A DNA stretch of 64,000 nt from Scolanthus callimorphus (GCA_033964015.1 CM066913.1:19057854-19121853); one strand, 5' to 3'; positions 10,601 to 23,000 are shown, numbered from the stretch's first letter. Notes: generated from the sequence alone by a model not told the origin. Translations and numbers: made by a program.

Positions 10601-13026
10601 GTCTGTGAACGGGTCTGTTTCTCAGAAAACATGTTACTTCTGTTCCTCAACCCTTTTGGCTTTCGCCTGGCAAAGAAGCCATAAAGCCTCTTGCTGGCAA
10701 CTTTTTCGCATTTTACCTTTGCTAGCTAAACAAATGAAGCTGTTCTGCTTCTTTTGTGGCATTTTGGCCCGTGCTGGCTCGAAAAAAAAATCCTCTCTCT
10801 TCATTGCTGGCAAATTTTGTGTCCTACCTTCTCCTGGAAAGGAACAGAGGACGTTTTGCAGAGTTCGTCGCTTTCTGAATGACAAAAGTCCAGGACATTC
10901 GAGGAGGTCTTTAGTTATATTTCCAGGAGGTTGGGGTAGAAATGCCCCCCCCCCCGTTCTTAAAAAAACTAGTACCTCAACCAATCAGCATTAAAAAAAA
11001 AAATAGACCAATAGGTGTGATTTCACTAAAACTGATTATCATAGCATAAATTGCAACGCGACGAGAATTTGTTTCCGTAAGCACGTCGTTTCATTTCTAT
11101 TTTGCGCTATAGCAAAGCAAGAAGAACAATGATGACGAAGACAGATTTCATGCGTCTGCTGGATGTGACATTCCGTGCAGCGCGCGGCGGGCGCGCCCCA
11201 AGGATGTCAATGACTCCATCAAAGGGGAAAGACGATGATGATGATGAAAGCATATTCATGCGTACAAAAGAAAATACACTACAACTCATTGAGTATATTG
11301 CTATTGCCAGGGTTGAACAGCAAGGTTCGATCAAGCTATTGCCAGGGTTGAACAGCAAGGTTTATTGTTTCCCATTACATCGATTGTTATTATTATTATT
11401 TTTTATTATAAACTTAGTAATAATGATAATGTTAAATCAATAAAAGGAAAACGAAAACGTTCAAAAACTCACATATAAGATTAAAACTATCTAAGTTTGA
11501 CAGCACTTGCTGTCGATTTCTGGCGAGAGTGAAGTACAACGACCGGCCAAAATATATTTAAAGCATCCAGGAATAAATTATTCTGATGCAACTGCCAATC
11601 AGATTCAAGCATATGAACTCGTGGAATGCGAGTACTGTCAATTGACAATACAAATAGCTACAAGCCAAAATGAAAAAGCTTCCCAACTACACTGCGTTCC
11701 GTTGGGAAGCATTAATTTCCCTTACCGAGACCTTAACCTTGAAGTGCTAGTATGACCGAACCCTGAAGGTAATTAAGCTCGCGGGTACCGGATGTTCGAT
11801 ACATTTTGTCTTTAATTCCAACAGATGCCCAAAATTCGTCAAGGCAGCTATTAAGTGGATTCTGTTTTGGTCTTGATCATCTCGTAGTCTTGATTATACA
11901 CTGCGTTTTTTCCTTTCCTTCAGGAACCCGCAAACCCGACAATCTCTGGCGCAGCTTCATCATAGTCATCTACGTCATCATTGGAATCTTCGCACTTGTT
12001 GGCAACTGTATCGTGCTGCACGTTCTTCGTGTTAAGTCGTCTTCCCGACGGAAGGTGGGATTCATGTTTGCAAACATGGCAGTAGCAGACCTCCTGACCG
12101 CTTTGGTCATCATCCCGATGATGCTTGTGAAAGTATTCCTGTCTGATCAAGACATCCGATGGGTGGAAGGACCGTTTGGTGTCATCTTATGCAAGATAAC
12201 AGAGACACTCATGTTCTCCACAATTTCTGCTTCCATATTAACGCTGACCATCATGTCGCTAGATAGATATTGTGGAATCATGCTTCCTTATCAAAGAATC
12301 GATGTGTTTAGCCACGCTAAACCTGTCACAGCCTTTATCTGGATAGCATCCTTCGCCATGATGAGCCCTATTGCCGTCATCGCAACGACGCGTACTCCAG
12401 GGAGGCCATCATTAGTTATGTGTCAAAGAATATGGGGCGAACTTGTTGGTAGGAAACAGCAAAACATTTTCCTTGCGATGAGAATATTCTATTCAATAAT
12501 ACTTGGTCTATTGTACATTATACCTGTTCTCTTGATGTCCGTTATCTATTCTGCAATATGTTATCGCCTTTGGTTTCACAAACGACCAGGAGAGGTGATC
12601 CCTGAAGACCATCAGCGCGCGGAGAAGAGAAAGCGCAAAGTAATACGCATGTTGGTTATTATTGTGGTTGTGTTTGCCCTATGTTGGCTCCCACCGCATG
12701 TTTTACACATTCTGATGGCATTTAACTACGACGAGTTTTTTGCCATAAACCACATAGTCCGCGAGCTAGCTTTCATCGTAGGGCAAGCGAACAGCGCCAT
12801 CAATCCTTGTCTTTATATAACATTGAATTCACAACTGCGAAAAGATGCGATTCAAGTATTCTGCTGCGACAGCGTCAATGAAAACGGCGTGTTATCTACC
12901 ATAAGGAGCAGGGTCACTACATTCACTCGACGGGGACATGAGCAAGAGGAGCACAAGTCATTAAATGATGGAAATTCCAGAGCTCAACGAAATTTTACTA
13001 AAACAACGAGGGAAACTGTGTTATAA
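7655..13026 (+). CDS. Rhodopsin-type (class A) G-protein-coupled receptor, two coding exons
   Basis: Seven-transmembrane receptor of the plasma membrane, 376 aa, ligand unknown; general style is that of neuropeptide/amine receptors. Coding exons are 7655-7682 (ATG, 9 codons plus one base) and 11924-13026. The donor CG|GTGAGT and the acceptor after a pyrimidine-rich run ending TTCAG join in phase 1 to give an uninterrupted frame. The N-terminus carries two N-glycosylation sequons (NQT, NAT). Visible class A landmarks: GNCIV in TM1, Cys99 and Cys176 for the conserved disulfide, DRY at 123-125, CWLPPH at 263-268, NPCLY at 303-307, and a basic third loop (EKRKRK). The tail is short, with two adjacent cysteines after helix 8 as possible palmitoylation sites. 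An open frame continues upstream of 11924 to an ATG at 11806, but the exon-1 splice gives a more typical N-terminus. Receptor class is certain; subfamily is not. Confidence 0.93.
8309..8456 (-). mobile_element. Short retro-insertion (108 bp) with 20-bp TSD and hammerhead-like motif
   Basis: TAGGTTCTTAATAGGTTCTT occurs at 8309-8328 and 8437-8456. The 108-bp insert between carries the motif described at 8364-8402. The variable-length TSD suggests target-primed insertion, for example by a Penelope-like element. No ORF. Confidence 0.65.
8364..8402 (-). ncRNA. Hammerhead-ribozyme-like motif (degenerate core)
   Basis: On the - strand: CTTGATAATGGCG, loop, CGCCGAAACGTC, enclosed by complementary AAAACTC and GAGTTTT. 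This has the layout box 1, stem II (GGCG/CGCC), GAAAC and closing helix, as in hammerheads of Penelope-like elements. Box 1 reads UUGAUAA instead of CUGAUGA. Activity is doubtful. Confidence 0.42.
9460..9545 (-). repeat. tRNA-derived SINE-like sequence (A and B box)
   Basis: On the - strand: A-box-like TGGCAGATTGGTACG followed after about 17 bases by a B box GGTTCGAGACC. The spacing is too short for a functional tRNA (no anticodon arm) and the acceptor halves do not pair. Best read as a pol III-promoter relic. Confidence 0.45.
11924..13026 (+). CDS. GPCR coding exon 2 (all seven TM segments)
   Basis: The exon starts after the acceptor at 11922-11923 and ends at the TAA stop at 13024-13026. 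It contains the complete 7TM domain and tail; a single exon for all helices is common for cnidarian class A receptors. No clear AATAAA was found in the next few hundred bases. Confidence 0.92.
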
Positions 13027-13481
13027 CGTTCTTTATTGAGGACAGTGCTATTGTACACTTTGTCAAGAAAATGTTGCACGAAATTATTGTAGTTAAATTG
13101 CCTGCCAGACGAAATCACAATGTAACAATGATCTCCAATAATGCTCCAGTCGGGCTACCTTAATGTAATTACAAAGCAATTACTCCAAACGGACCTTTTC
13201 CCGCTTTAGGTAAACTACAGCAATTTCAATATAGGTTGTCGACTTCGGTTGCTCAAGTCTACGCGTCCAGCACTTTGGGTAGAAACAAGACATACTCAGT
13301 TTGGATTATACCGCACTGGTCTGGCCGCTGAATCCGTGCCCAAAACATGTACAGAGCTTTGTTTAAATTGAAGCTAGTAATGTCCAGTAGTTAACTAGTA
13401 ACTCGCGTATGCAAGCGATTAGCCGAGTAACACTTTCTACCCAGACAATGTTGCGGTCTAGTCGCGTACGCTTCTTGAAAT
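13027..13481. other. GPCR 3' region, nothing recognised
   Basis: Probable 3' UTR plus unique sequence up to the 17-bp minisatellite. Confidence 0.4.
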
Positions 13482-14705
13482 AGCTGTTGTGCTGGAATAG
13501 CTGTAGTGGTAAAAAAAAGCTGCAGTGCAGAAATAGCTGTAGTGCTGAAATATTTGTAGTGCTGAAATATTTGTAGTGCTGAAATAGCTGTAGTGCTGGA
13601 TAGCTGTAGTGCTGAAATAGCAGTAGTGCTGAAATAGCTGCAGTGCTGGAATAGAATAGCTGTAGTGCTGGAATAGCTGCAATGCTGGAATAGCTGTAGT
13701 GCTGAAATAGTTGTAGTGCTGAAATAGCTGCAGTGCTGAAATAGCTGCAGTGCTGGAATAGCTGTTGTGCTGGAATAGCTGCAGTGCTGGAATAGCTGTA
13801 GTGCTGAAATAGTTGTAGTGCTGAAATAGCTGCAGTGCTGAAATAGCTGCAGTGCTGGAATAGCTGTAGTGCTAGAATAGCTGCAGTGTTGGAATAGCTG
13901 TAGTGCTGAAATAGTTGTAGTGCTGAAATAGCTGCAGTGCTGAAATAGCTGCAGTGCTGGAATAGCTGTTGTGCTGAAATAGTTGTAGTGCTGAAATAGC
14001 TGTTGTGCTGGAATAGCTGCAGTGTTGGAATAGCTGTAGTGCTGAAATAGTTGTAGTGCTGAAATTATAGCTGCAGTACTGAAATAGCTGCAGTGCTGAA
14101 ATAGCTGTAGTGCTGGATAGCTGTAGTGCTGAAATAGCAGTAGTGCTGAAATAGCTGCAGTGCTGGAATAGAATAGCTGTAGTGCTGGAATAGCTACAGT
14201 GCTGGAATAGCTGTAGTGCTGAAATAGTTGTAGTGCTGAAATAGCTGCAGTGCAGAAATAGCTGTAGTGCAGGAATAACTGTAGTGCTGAAATAGCTGTA
14301 GTGCCGAAATAGCTGTAGTGCTGGAATAGCTGTAGTGCTGGAATAGAATAGCTGTAGTGCTGGAATAGCTGCAGTGCTAGAATAGCTGTAGTGCTGAAAT
14401 AGTTGTAGTGCTGAAATAGCTGCAGTGCTGAAATAGCTGCAGTGCTGGAATAGCTGTTGTGCTGGAATAGCTGCAGTGTTGGAATAGCTGTAGTGCTGAA
14501 ATAGTTGTAGTGCTGAAATAGCTGCAGTGCTGAAATAGCTGCAGTGCTGGAATAGCTGTAGTGCTAGAATAGCTGCAGTGCTGGAATAGCTGTAGTGCTG
14601 AAATGGTTGTAGTGCTGAAATAGCTGCAGTGCTGGAATAGCTGCAGTGCCGGAATAGCTGTTAAGTGCTGAAATAGCTGTTGTGCAGAAATAGCGGTAAT
14701 GCTGA
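13482..14705. repeat. 17-bp minisatellite downstream of the GPCR
   Basis: About 70 units of AATAGCTGTAGTGCTGG and variants (GCTGCAG, GTTGTAG, GCTGTTG). Longer blocks recur about 515-525 bp apart, for example the block near 13590-13700 and again near 14110-14220, so variants are arranged in higher-order units. ORFs within it are translation artefacts. Confidence 0.92.
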
Positions 14706-15314
14706 CTTTGCTAAAATCGGCAATCGGGGTCAATTGATGTTCCTTGCCCAGTGACTAAAGTACGAAGTGAGCGAGCGAGCAAGCGACATACGCCCTCTAT
14801 AAGTCGATACTCTCGCATCCCCGAGATAAAAATGACCTTGCTGCACCGCACGTGATTTCGGTTCGCGCTAGTTTTGTTTCTCAAATTGTTTTCTAATGAA
14901 ACATGCGCGTCGAGCTGCGGCAAATTTGCAAATTTTCAAATCTACTGTGTGCCAGTCTATCGATCTCTAGTTTGTGCTATTAAAGTGCATATCACCCCTG
15001 AGAGGAGAGGACTTTGACTAAACTTTGTGATTGAACAAATATGAACGGCAAAAATTCTGCTTCCATATCTTTCTTGTCTAACGAGATATTCAAATTCGAT
15101 GACGTAATATAATAAAACGGCGGGAAACTCATTTCGCGCTAGTGCGATCACAATCTTTGCAGCAAAACACTGGCTGTGTAGTAGAAGGTGTCCATCATTT
15201 TACTGCAATAAAGTGGAGACTGCTGCTCACGGCAGCTTTCGTTTAAGACGCCGTCTAAAACGAAAGTAATCTAGCTACTTGGCTACAGGCTTCTACAAAC
15301 GTAGCCTGCGAAAA

Positions 15315-16070
15315 CAGAGTTCATGATTATTGGTTCGAGGCAGAAACTTCAAACTGAAGGGGATTCCAAGATCGAGGTAAATATCGATTCCAAACCTACC
15401 AAAAGACTTGAGCATGCCAAATCTCTTGGACTTACTATTGACGATCAGCTCACTTGGAGGGATCAGATTGACGAATTATGCAAACAGGTTCCTCAGCTAT
15501 AGGTGCCTTAAGAGTGAGACGCTTTGTCACGTAGGAGGTTGCTATAGATCCAACCATAATCCAATCTATAATGCCCTAGTTCTAGCGTATTTCGACTATT
15601 GCAGTCTAGTGTGGGACGGGCTTAGCAACCACCTGTGTGACAAAGTCCAGAAACTGCAAAATCGGACGGCGAGAGTGATACTGAGAGCTAGCTTTGACAA
15701 CAGCTCTAGCGCACTTCGTGGCCAGCTAAGGCTGGGATATATGCTCTCCTTGCGTCGCAAAAAACAGAAACTAATTTTTAGTATTCAAATCTTTGCATGG
15801 GCTGGCTCCACCCTATCTCAAAAACTTGTTTTGTTCGCGCCAAACTAGCTACGAGTTACGAAACTCTGAAAACAAGTTATGTTTGTCTAAGCCACGTACC
15901 GATTACTTAAAACGAAGCTTTGCCTATACCAGCGCCAAACTATGGAATAACCTCCCTGGGCAATCATGTAAAACTAGTAAATGTGTAAGCCTTGTGTTTT
16001 TAACTTTAACTTGTAATAACTGATGATTTTACCGTGTTTAAATAAACTACATGTATGCATGTATGCACGT
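15315..16070 (+). pseudogene. CR1/L2-like LINE 3' relic, frameshifted
   Basis: Reads LEHAKSLGLTIDDQLTW, IYNALVLAYFDYCSLVWD, KLQNRTARVIL, GLAPPYL and a C-terminal YTSAKLWNNLP over at least three frames, ending near 16023. An AAATAAACTACATGTATGCA tail follows. Broken by several indels. Confidence 0.82.
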
Positions 16071-16644
16071 TGTACTTTGAAAGGGTCAGTGTTTGAGTAG
16101 GTAACATACCTTATTTAGGAAATTGAACGGTTCACTTAATCATTCACGCGAATTGGAAAAAATTGAAAAAAGTCATGAATAAAGTTGAGCGTTTATGGGA
16201 ACACTTTTAAGTCTATCGATTTCATTCCCGATCAGACGTTGTACATTACTAGATCGAAATATCAATGTATTTGCAAATGCCATAAATAGCCAGGAAAACC
16301 TGTGGCAAAGGGGCGCTCGCACGCTTGCCTGACAGCCAAATAATTCAAATCGCAATCCAATCCATCCTCTTGATAATAGACAAAACACCATAGATCTGTA
16401 TTGGTTTAACAGTTAGAAGGTCATTTAACAAACCTGGACTGTTATTTTGGTTATTCCCAGTAAACTTAAATGTATTTTTTGGTGATTAGAATTCGACTTG
16501 TTTTTGACAGGTTGTAAACAAATTAAGTGTGCGAGTGCCCCTTAAACCTTACTATGTCTCTGACTCCCCGAGTGTTCTGCACTTCTGCAACGTCCTGTAA
16601 TAACAAGGTCCCTGCCGTCGAGATCAAAGTATCCCTCTCCACTC

Positions 16645-17044
16645 CTACAGGCCGTTTTGACTAACACACTGCACTGGGCAAAGCACATCAATTTGGCCGT
16701 TAAGTTTCAGGCCATATCCCCATCTAAAAATGTTACCCTCAGCTAATGCACATTGTCCATAGACAATGGCTATTTCGTCCTCGGTAAGAACTCTGTTCCA
16801 CAAATTAACACCAGTAATACTTCCTAAAAAGGATTGGGCGTCCTCGAAACCAAGACTTGGGTAATAATCTATATCTTGTCCCAGCACAATGACTGCATCT
16901 TTTGTGAACGAAAAACCTTTGTAGAGGTCCACGCCATGATGGATTGTCGCGCTGTCGATCAGAAGTGACCACTTGCCCTCGGTACTCTCCCACGTAACGC
17001 AGAAATGTTGCCACTGTGCTGGCTTCAAAGGCAAAGATTCCATG
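16645..17044 (-). CDS. Gene A exon 5 (pentraxin domain, C-terminal half, stop)
   Basis: 400 bp, acceptor after ATCTGCAG, phase 2 in, TAG stop at 16645-16647. It contains WQHFCVTWES, GKWSLLIDS, VLGQDIDYYPS, FLGSITGVNLWNRVL and GNIFRWG, all pentraxin-type landmarks. The intron immediately upstream is a pyrimidine-rich minisatellite on the sense strand. Confidence 0.88.
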
Positions 17045-20000
17045 CTGCAGATGTTTGAAACATTTTCTCGTCAAACAGAGGGCTGGAGAGTAGGAGGGTG
17101 GATGGGAAGGAGGAAGGGAGGGCTGAAGAGTAGGAGGGTGTATGGGAAGAATGGAGGGAGGGCTGGAGAGTAGGAGGGTGGATGGGAAAGAGGAAGGGAA
17201 CGCTGGAGAGTAGGAGGGTGTATGGGAAGGAGGAAGGGAACGCTGGAGAGTAGGAGGGTGTATGGGAAGAATGGAGGGAGGGCTGGAGAGTAGGAGGGTG
17301 GATGGGAAAGAGGAAGGGAACGCTGGAGAGTAGGAGGGTGTATGGGAAGGAGGAAGGGAACGCTGGAGAGTAGGAGGGTGTATGGGAAGAATGGAGGGAG
17401 GGCTGGAGAGTAGGAGGGTGGATGGGAAGGAGGAAGGGAGGTCTAGAGAGTATGGTGGAAGAATGGAGGGAGGGCTGGAGAGTAGGAGGGTGGATGGGAA
17501 GGAGGAAGGGAGGTCTAAAGAGTATGGTGGAAGAAGGGAGGGAGGGCTGGAGAGTAGGAGGGTGGGTGGGAAGGAAAAAGGGAGGGCTGGAGAGTGGGTG
17601 GGAAGGAGGAAGGGAGGGAGGGCTGGAGAGTGGGAGGGTGGGTGGGAAGAAGGAAGGGACGGCTGGCTGGAGTGTAATAGGATTTACGTTGTGATTTTTA
17701 TTACTTATTGAACACGTGATGAGCATACACTGTAAGCCGCCATCTTGCTACACGAGAGGGTCCAGTCCCACGCGGCCAACTGACATGGGCAATAGGATGG
17801 CCTATGGCATCCCTCTTCCTTTACAAAATAATACAACGCAGTATAACAAATTCCGTATAACAATAACAAAACGAAATGTTTTTTTCTATATCAATGTTCC
17901 TTGTGGTTCTCTCTGCTGCGGTCCAGATCACAGTACTCTAGATGATCAGTTGTCAAACTTGGAGGGGACCTTGGTCACCCTTCCACATCTCGTCGTGTGG
18001 CTCCGTAGCTGGAACGAAGGCTTGGCCTCCTTCTCGTCCTCCTTTTCATCCCTTTCTTCAGTTGAGTCCTCACGCCCGTTGGTATTCACTGTCTGGTTTG
18101 GGTCTATAGTGTCCATGGGGTCGACGGGAAGAGTGGTTGGCGCAGGTACATGATCATCATGGTGTTGTTGTGGTGGCACAGGAGGTTCCTGTTGACCACT
18201 GTGGAACATAGGAGTTAGAGTTGCGCTGTCATTAGGAGCTAGTTTTTGGTCGGTGACCTTCACTCGCATATGTTCTCTGGAAGAGTTTACCATTCATCTC
18301 GACGATGTAGGTCCTGGGCTCTCTAATGGGGTTTGGGTGACTGAACACCTCGCCAGGCTGCCATGTCCTCTTCACGGAGTTCCATACATATACCGGCTGG
18401 CCTTTCTTTAGGGTGTCCTTGTCCCGACCAGCTCTTCTGTTGTATGGTTGCGCTTGTTTCTCTTGTCTCTGCTGGTTGGATTCTAGATGAATCTCCCTGT
18501 TAGGATGCCGTGACTGAAGAGAGGACTTACTGGCGGGGAGCAGCGTTTTTGGCTTCCTCCCAAAGAGGAGTTCGTGGGGTGACGGTAGTTGGTCACTAAG
18601 AGGAGTGGTTCTGTGCATCCATAGTGCATTGTAAGGACATTGATTGCTCTCTATTGCTTTCTGCCATAAGGCCTTAAAGATGCCGATGGACTTCTCTGCA
18701 ACACTGTTTGTTTGGTGGTGATATGGTGAGCTGAGGATGAGAGTAATACCGCTATCTTTGCACCTTTGACTGAACTCCTTGATAATGTATTGACTCTCAA
18801 AGTCTACTTGGATTACAGAAGGTAGCCCGTACTCCGCGAGAACGCTCTTGAAATGGTTACATATGGTAGGGGCTGACTTGTCGCTCAGGAGTCTTATAAC
18901 TGGAAATCTGGAGTAGTAGTCAACGATCATCAGGTATTTGGAGCCTTTGAACTCGAAAATATCTGAGCCTAGCTTCTCCCAGGGTCTAGTTGGTAGGTCC
19001 GGTTGCATCAGCGGTAGTTTGGGCGGGGCTGATTGATGCTTGTTGCATGCTTCACAACCTTTAACGGCTTGTCTTATATCCTCGCTCATACCGGGCCAAA
19101 ATACTGCCTGCCTGGCTGACAGAAGGCACTTCGTCTCCCCTTGGTGTCCTGCATGTATTACGTCTACTATCCGGTCGCGCAGGGCTTCCGGTACGACGCT
19201 TCTGTCGCCTTTGAGTATGAGCCCGTCTTCTAGGATCAAATCGCACCGGAAATTCCAGTATTCCTGTACTTCCTCTAGGCAATGCTTCCTGTAGTTTGGC
19301 CACCCGTTGTAGATGGCCTCCTTAAGAGGTTCATGGTTCTGTCTTGGGCCACTTCGGGTTTCACCACGTCTATATCAATCGGGCAGATCGTGTCTGTGAG
19401 GAAGTGAACGCTGTATTCCGGAGCACAAGTCGTAGGGTTCTCGGCTGCAGAATCACATGTCTCCCTAGAGGGACACATCTTCGATAGAGTGTCTGCTGCA
19501 GGGATCGTCTCGCCTCGCCTGTACTTGACTTCGACGTCAAACTTCATACAGCGGAGTAGTAGCCTCTGCAGTCGCGCAGGGGCCTCTGCGATGTTCTTCT
19601 TGAAGATTTGTTCTATTGGAGAGTGGTCAGTTTTGACGAGAGTGTGTCTTCCTAAGAGGTAGTACTCAAACTTCTCGAGGCCAAACATTACTGCCAGACA
19701 CTGTCGCTCGATATTTGAGTATTTGGATTCTGCGTCGGTCAGAGATCGTGGGGCCATTGCTACAATCTGTTCGTTTTTGTTTGAGTCTATTTGCCAGCAA
19801 CCAAGGCCTTCCTTGCTTGCATCACATTGTAGAACTGTTGCTGTGGAAGGGTTTGGGTCATAGTACGCGAGTATCTTCGCTGAGCATAGCTCTTGCTTGA
19901 TTCTATCAAGTGCGTCTTGGTGTTGGGATTCCCATCGAAAACAAACATTCTTCTTCGTGAGTTCCCGTAGTGGCGTTGTGAGCTGTGCGAGCCTAGTTGA

Positions 20001-23000
20001 AAAGCGATTCAGGTAGGTAATCATACCTAGGAGTGATAGAAGCTCCTTTGCATTCTTCGGTGCGATGATATTTCGGATCGCTTCCATTTGTCGGAGGCTG
20101 GTGCGATACCAGCGACACTGGGTTGGCAAAATTGTAACTTCGATGAGTTGAGACTTACGTTGTTTTCTCTAGTGGCCTGCATCATTCTAACGAATGCCTC
20201 GTCGTGCTCTTCCTTTGTGGAACCGACGACCAGGATGTCGTCTGCTATTCCGACAACGTTCGGGATGCCTCTGTAAATCCCGTCGAGCCTGCGTTGGAAT
20301 ATGTCTTGAGACACGATTCTCCCAAACGGCAGGCGTTTGAACCTGAATCTCCCGAATGGAGTGTTGAAAGTGCACAGCAAGCTCGATTCGTAGTCGAGCT
20401 CTACATGCCAGTACCTCCGCTTGGTGTCTACTACTGAGAAGTAGGTTTTGCCATGGAGGAGGGGAAAAACTTCGTCTATAGTACGGGAATAGTAATGTTC
20501 ACGTCTAATGTTCTTATTTAAGTCTTTGGGGTCTAAGCACAGGCGAACTTTGGTCTCTCCCTCGCTAGTGGATCTAACATTGCAGACAATGGAGTTTACC
20601 CAATCAGTAGGTTCTGTTACTTCAGTAATAATATCGTCGTCGAGCATTTTGTCAAGCTCGGTTTTGTAAATGGGTAGAATGTGGACAGGCACCGTTCTGG
20701 GGGGGGGGGGGGATTTACCGATTTTGTCAAAGCACTCCCATACTCATTTAATATGGAGGACTTCGTAAGGTGGTCTGAATTGGTGTTTTGATGTGCGACA
20801 TTCTGCTGTCTGTGTGTAGCATCTTGTTTCTTAGGCGTGCTAGGTTGTGTTGTGATGGTTTGTGGTTTCTGGGAGGTATGTGCTGTCTGTGTGTAGCATC
20901 TTGTTTCTTAGGCGTGCTAGGTTGTGATGGTTTGTGGTTTCTGGGAGGTATGTGCTGTCTGTGTGTAGCATCTTGTTTCTTAGGCGTGCTAGGTTGTGTT
21001 GTGATGGTTTGTGGTTTTCTGGGAGGTATGTGCTGCCTGTGTGTAGCATCTTGTTTCTTAGGCGTGCTAGGTTGTGTTGTGATGGTTTGTGGTTTCTGGG
21101 AGGTATGTGCTGTCTGTGTGTAGCATCTTGTTTCTTAGGCGTGCTAGGTTGTGTTGTGATGGTTTGTGGTTTCTGGGAGGTATGTGTTGTCTGTGTGTAG
21201 CATCTTGTTTCTTAGGCGTGCTAGGTTGTGGTTTGTGGTTTCTGGGAGGTATGTGCTGCCTGTGTTGTGCTGTTCGATTTGTTGTGAGCTGCACTTTGAC
21301 TGTTGTTTGTGTGCGTGCTTGAAACATCATGTATGTTTATTGTTACGATACCTAGTTCTTGGGCTTGTCTGCACCCTATCATGGACGGTTGATCAGGGGC
21401 GTGTACAATATGGAAATCAGTAGCGATTGATTTGCCTTTGTAGGCAACATTCATGGCTGCTTTACCGAGATTTTTGAAAGGGTTCCCGCCGTATCCCCTT
21501 AAGGTGTTATTGCTGGGCTTGATGTCAAGGGGAAAGTTAAGGGTTTGTAGATCATCGGTAGTCAGGACGCATGTGTCAGCACCAGTATCTACCTTCATTT
21601 TTAGTATCTGTTTCCCTTCAACTTTACATTGGCATAGATTTTATCTGGGTACGTGCCAACACTATGGACTGTGCTATCAGATGTGATGCAGCCTAATATA
21701 ACAGTGATGGGCTCTGAGTCGCTGTCAGGCTCATCACTTGGGGCATTCAGGGGTTCTTCATCACTACTTATGTCTCCCCGAATGTTCAAGTGGATTTCCT
21801 GACCATGATAATCAGGGCTTTCCACAATCTCGTTGACTTGTTTTAAGCGTTTTTTTCATGCACACTTGGCTGAAGTGCCCTGATTTTTTGGCAGGTTGCG
21901 TTCACAGCTGGGCAAGTGGCTGATCCGCATAGCGGAAAAGCCTTTATACTTGAATTTGTATTGCTGTGGGTTACTAGTGGCTTTGCCCCTTTTTGGTGGA
22001 GCCTTACTCCTTACGGAAAATAAGTTGGTTTCATTAGTCCCTTGTGTAATCCTCTGCATTTGTGCCCTGGTGCTCTCCCCTGTTTTGGCTAAGTCGTAGA
22101 CTTGTTGAAATGTCAGTGAGTTGCCCTTTGTTATTGCGTCTTTCCTTACTTTATCTGATTTTAAGCCAAACACTATCTAGGGTGTCTCGAAGGGTTTCTT
22201 GTTTGAATGCTGGGTCGTAACCACTGTCATCAACGAGTGTACGGGCCTTAGTGAGGAACTCTTCAAGGGCTGTGTCTCCCTGGTTTAATTGGTTACTTTG
22301 TGGCTTTGTGTAAACTTCAAATTTCTGAAAGACCTGCGATAGTTTGAGTGCCTCATCTGCCCACGAGGCGGTATTGTATATTTCTAGACCCTTATCCCCG
22401 GCCCACAACAACAGCATTCGAGCTTTCTTGTCCTCGGATTTGTCGGCCAGAGGGCCTTCAAATATTAGGTTGCACTTTTGCTTGAACAATCTAAAGCGTT
22501 TATAAACATCTCCTGCGCTATCCCAGTCCATCGTGGGTGCTTTGAAGTGATCCATTCGAACTCGTATTGTACCTTGAAAATTGAACTTGACGGCCTAAAT
22601 AGTCTTCGGTTACCTGGATCCTTTGCTTGACTTGAAATTATCCCGCTTCTTACACCATGTAATAGGATTTACGTTGTGATTTATATTACTTATTGAACAC
22701 TTGATGAGCATACAATGTAAGCCGCCATCTTGCTACACGAGAGGGTCCAGTCCCACGCGGCCAACTGACATGGGCAATAGGATGGCCTATGACATGGAGA
22801 GTAGGAGAGTGGATGGGAAGGAGGAAGGGAGGGCTGGAGAGTAGGAGGGGGGGGGGGGGGGGGGGGGGGGGAGGACGAAGGGATAGTTGGATGAGGGATG
22901 GATGGAGAGAAGTTAGCAGAGATGGACAAATGGTTGGAGGGACGGACGGATGTATTGAAGGCGAGGCGGGAGGGTTGAAGGGCGGACAAAGAATTGGATG

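Larger units (their letters stand above)
17673..22794 (-). mobile_element. Ty3/Gypsy LTR retrotransposon, near full length, degraded ORFs
   Basis: A 5.1-kb element bounded by 136-137-bp near-identical LTRs and a 5-bp target-site duplication TGGAG (17668-17672 and 22795-22799). Read on the - strand, next to the 5' LTR is a primer-binding site starting TGGTGTAAGAAGCGGGA (complement of 22642-22658, resembling the 3' end of a tRNA-Leu). A purine tract (complement of 17810-17822) precedes the 3' LTR. Order gag, protease, RT, RNase H, integrase is Gypsy-type. Several frameshifts separate the domains, so this copy is probably not autonomous. Confidence 0.93.

Noticed and set aside
10605..10994. Overlapping 129- and 116-codon ORFs on opposite strands
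   Set aside because: No recognisable family; lies in the GPCR intron, ends in a C homopolymer, and looks like chance open frame.
13458..14733. ORFs with LFQHCSYF-type repeats
   Set aside because: Translation of the 17-bp minisatellite.
17025..17726. 233-codon Pro/Ser-rich ORF on the - strand and its + strand counterparts
   Set aside because: Translation of the 40-bp minisatellite; it overlaps a real pentraxin exon in another frame.
20788..21423. Cys/Leu-rich ORFs on the + strand
   Set aside because: Antisense translation of the 77-bp repeat within the Gypsy element.
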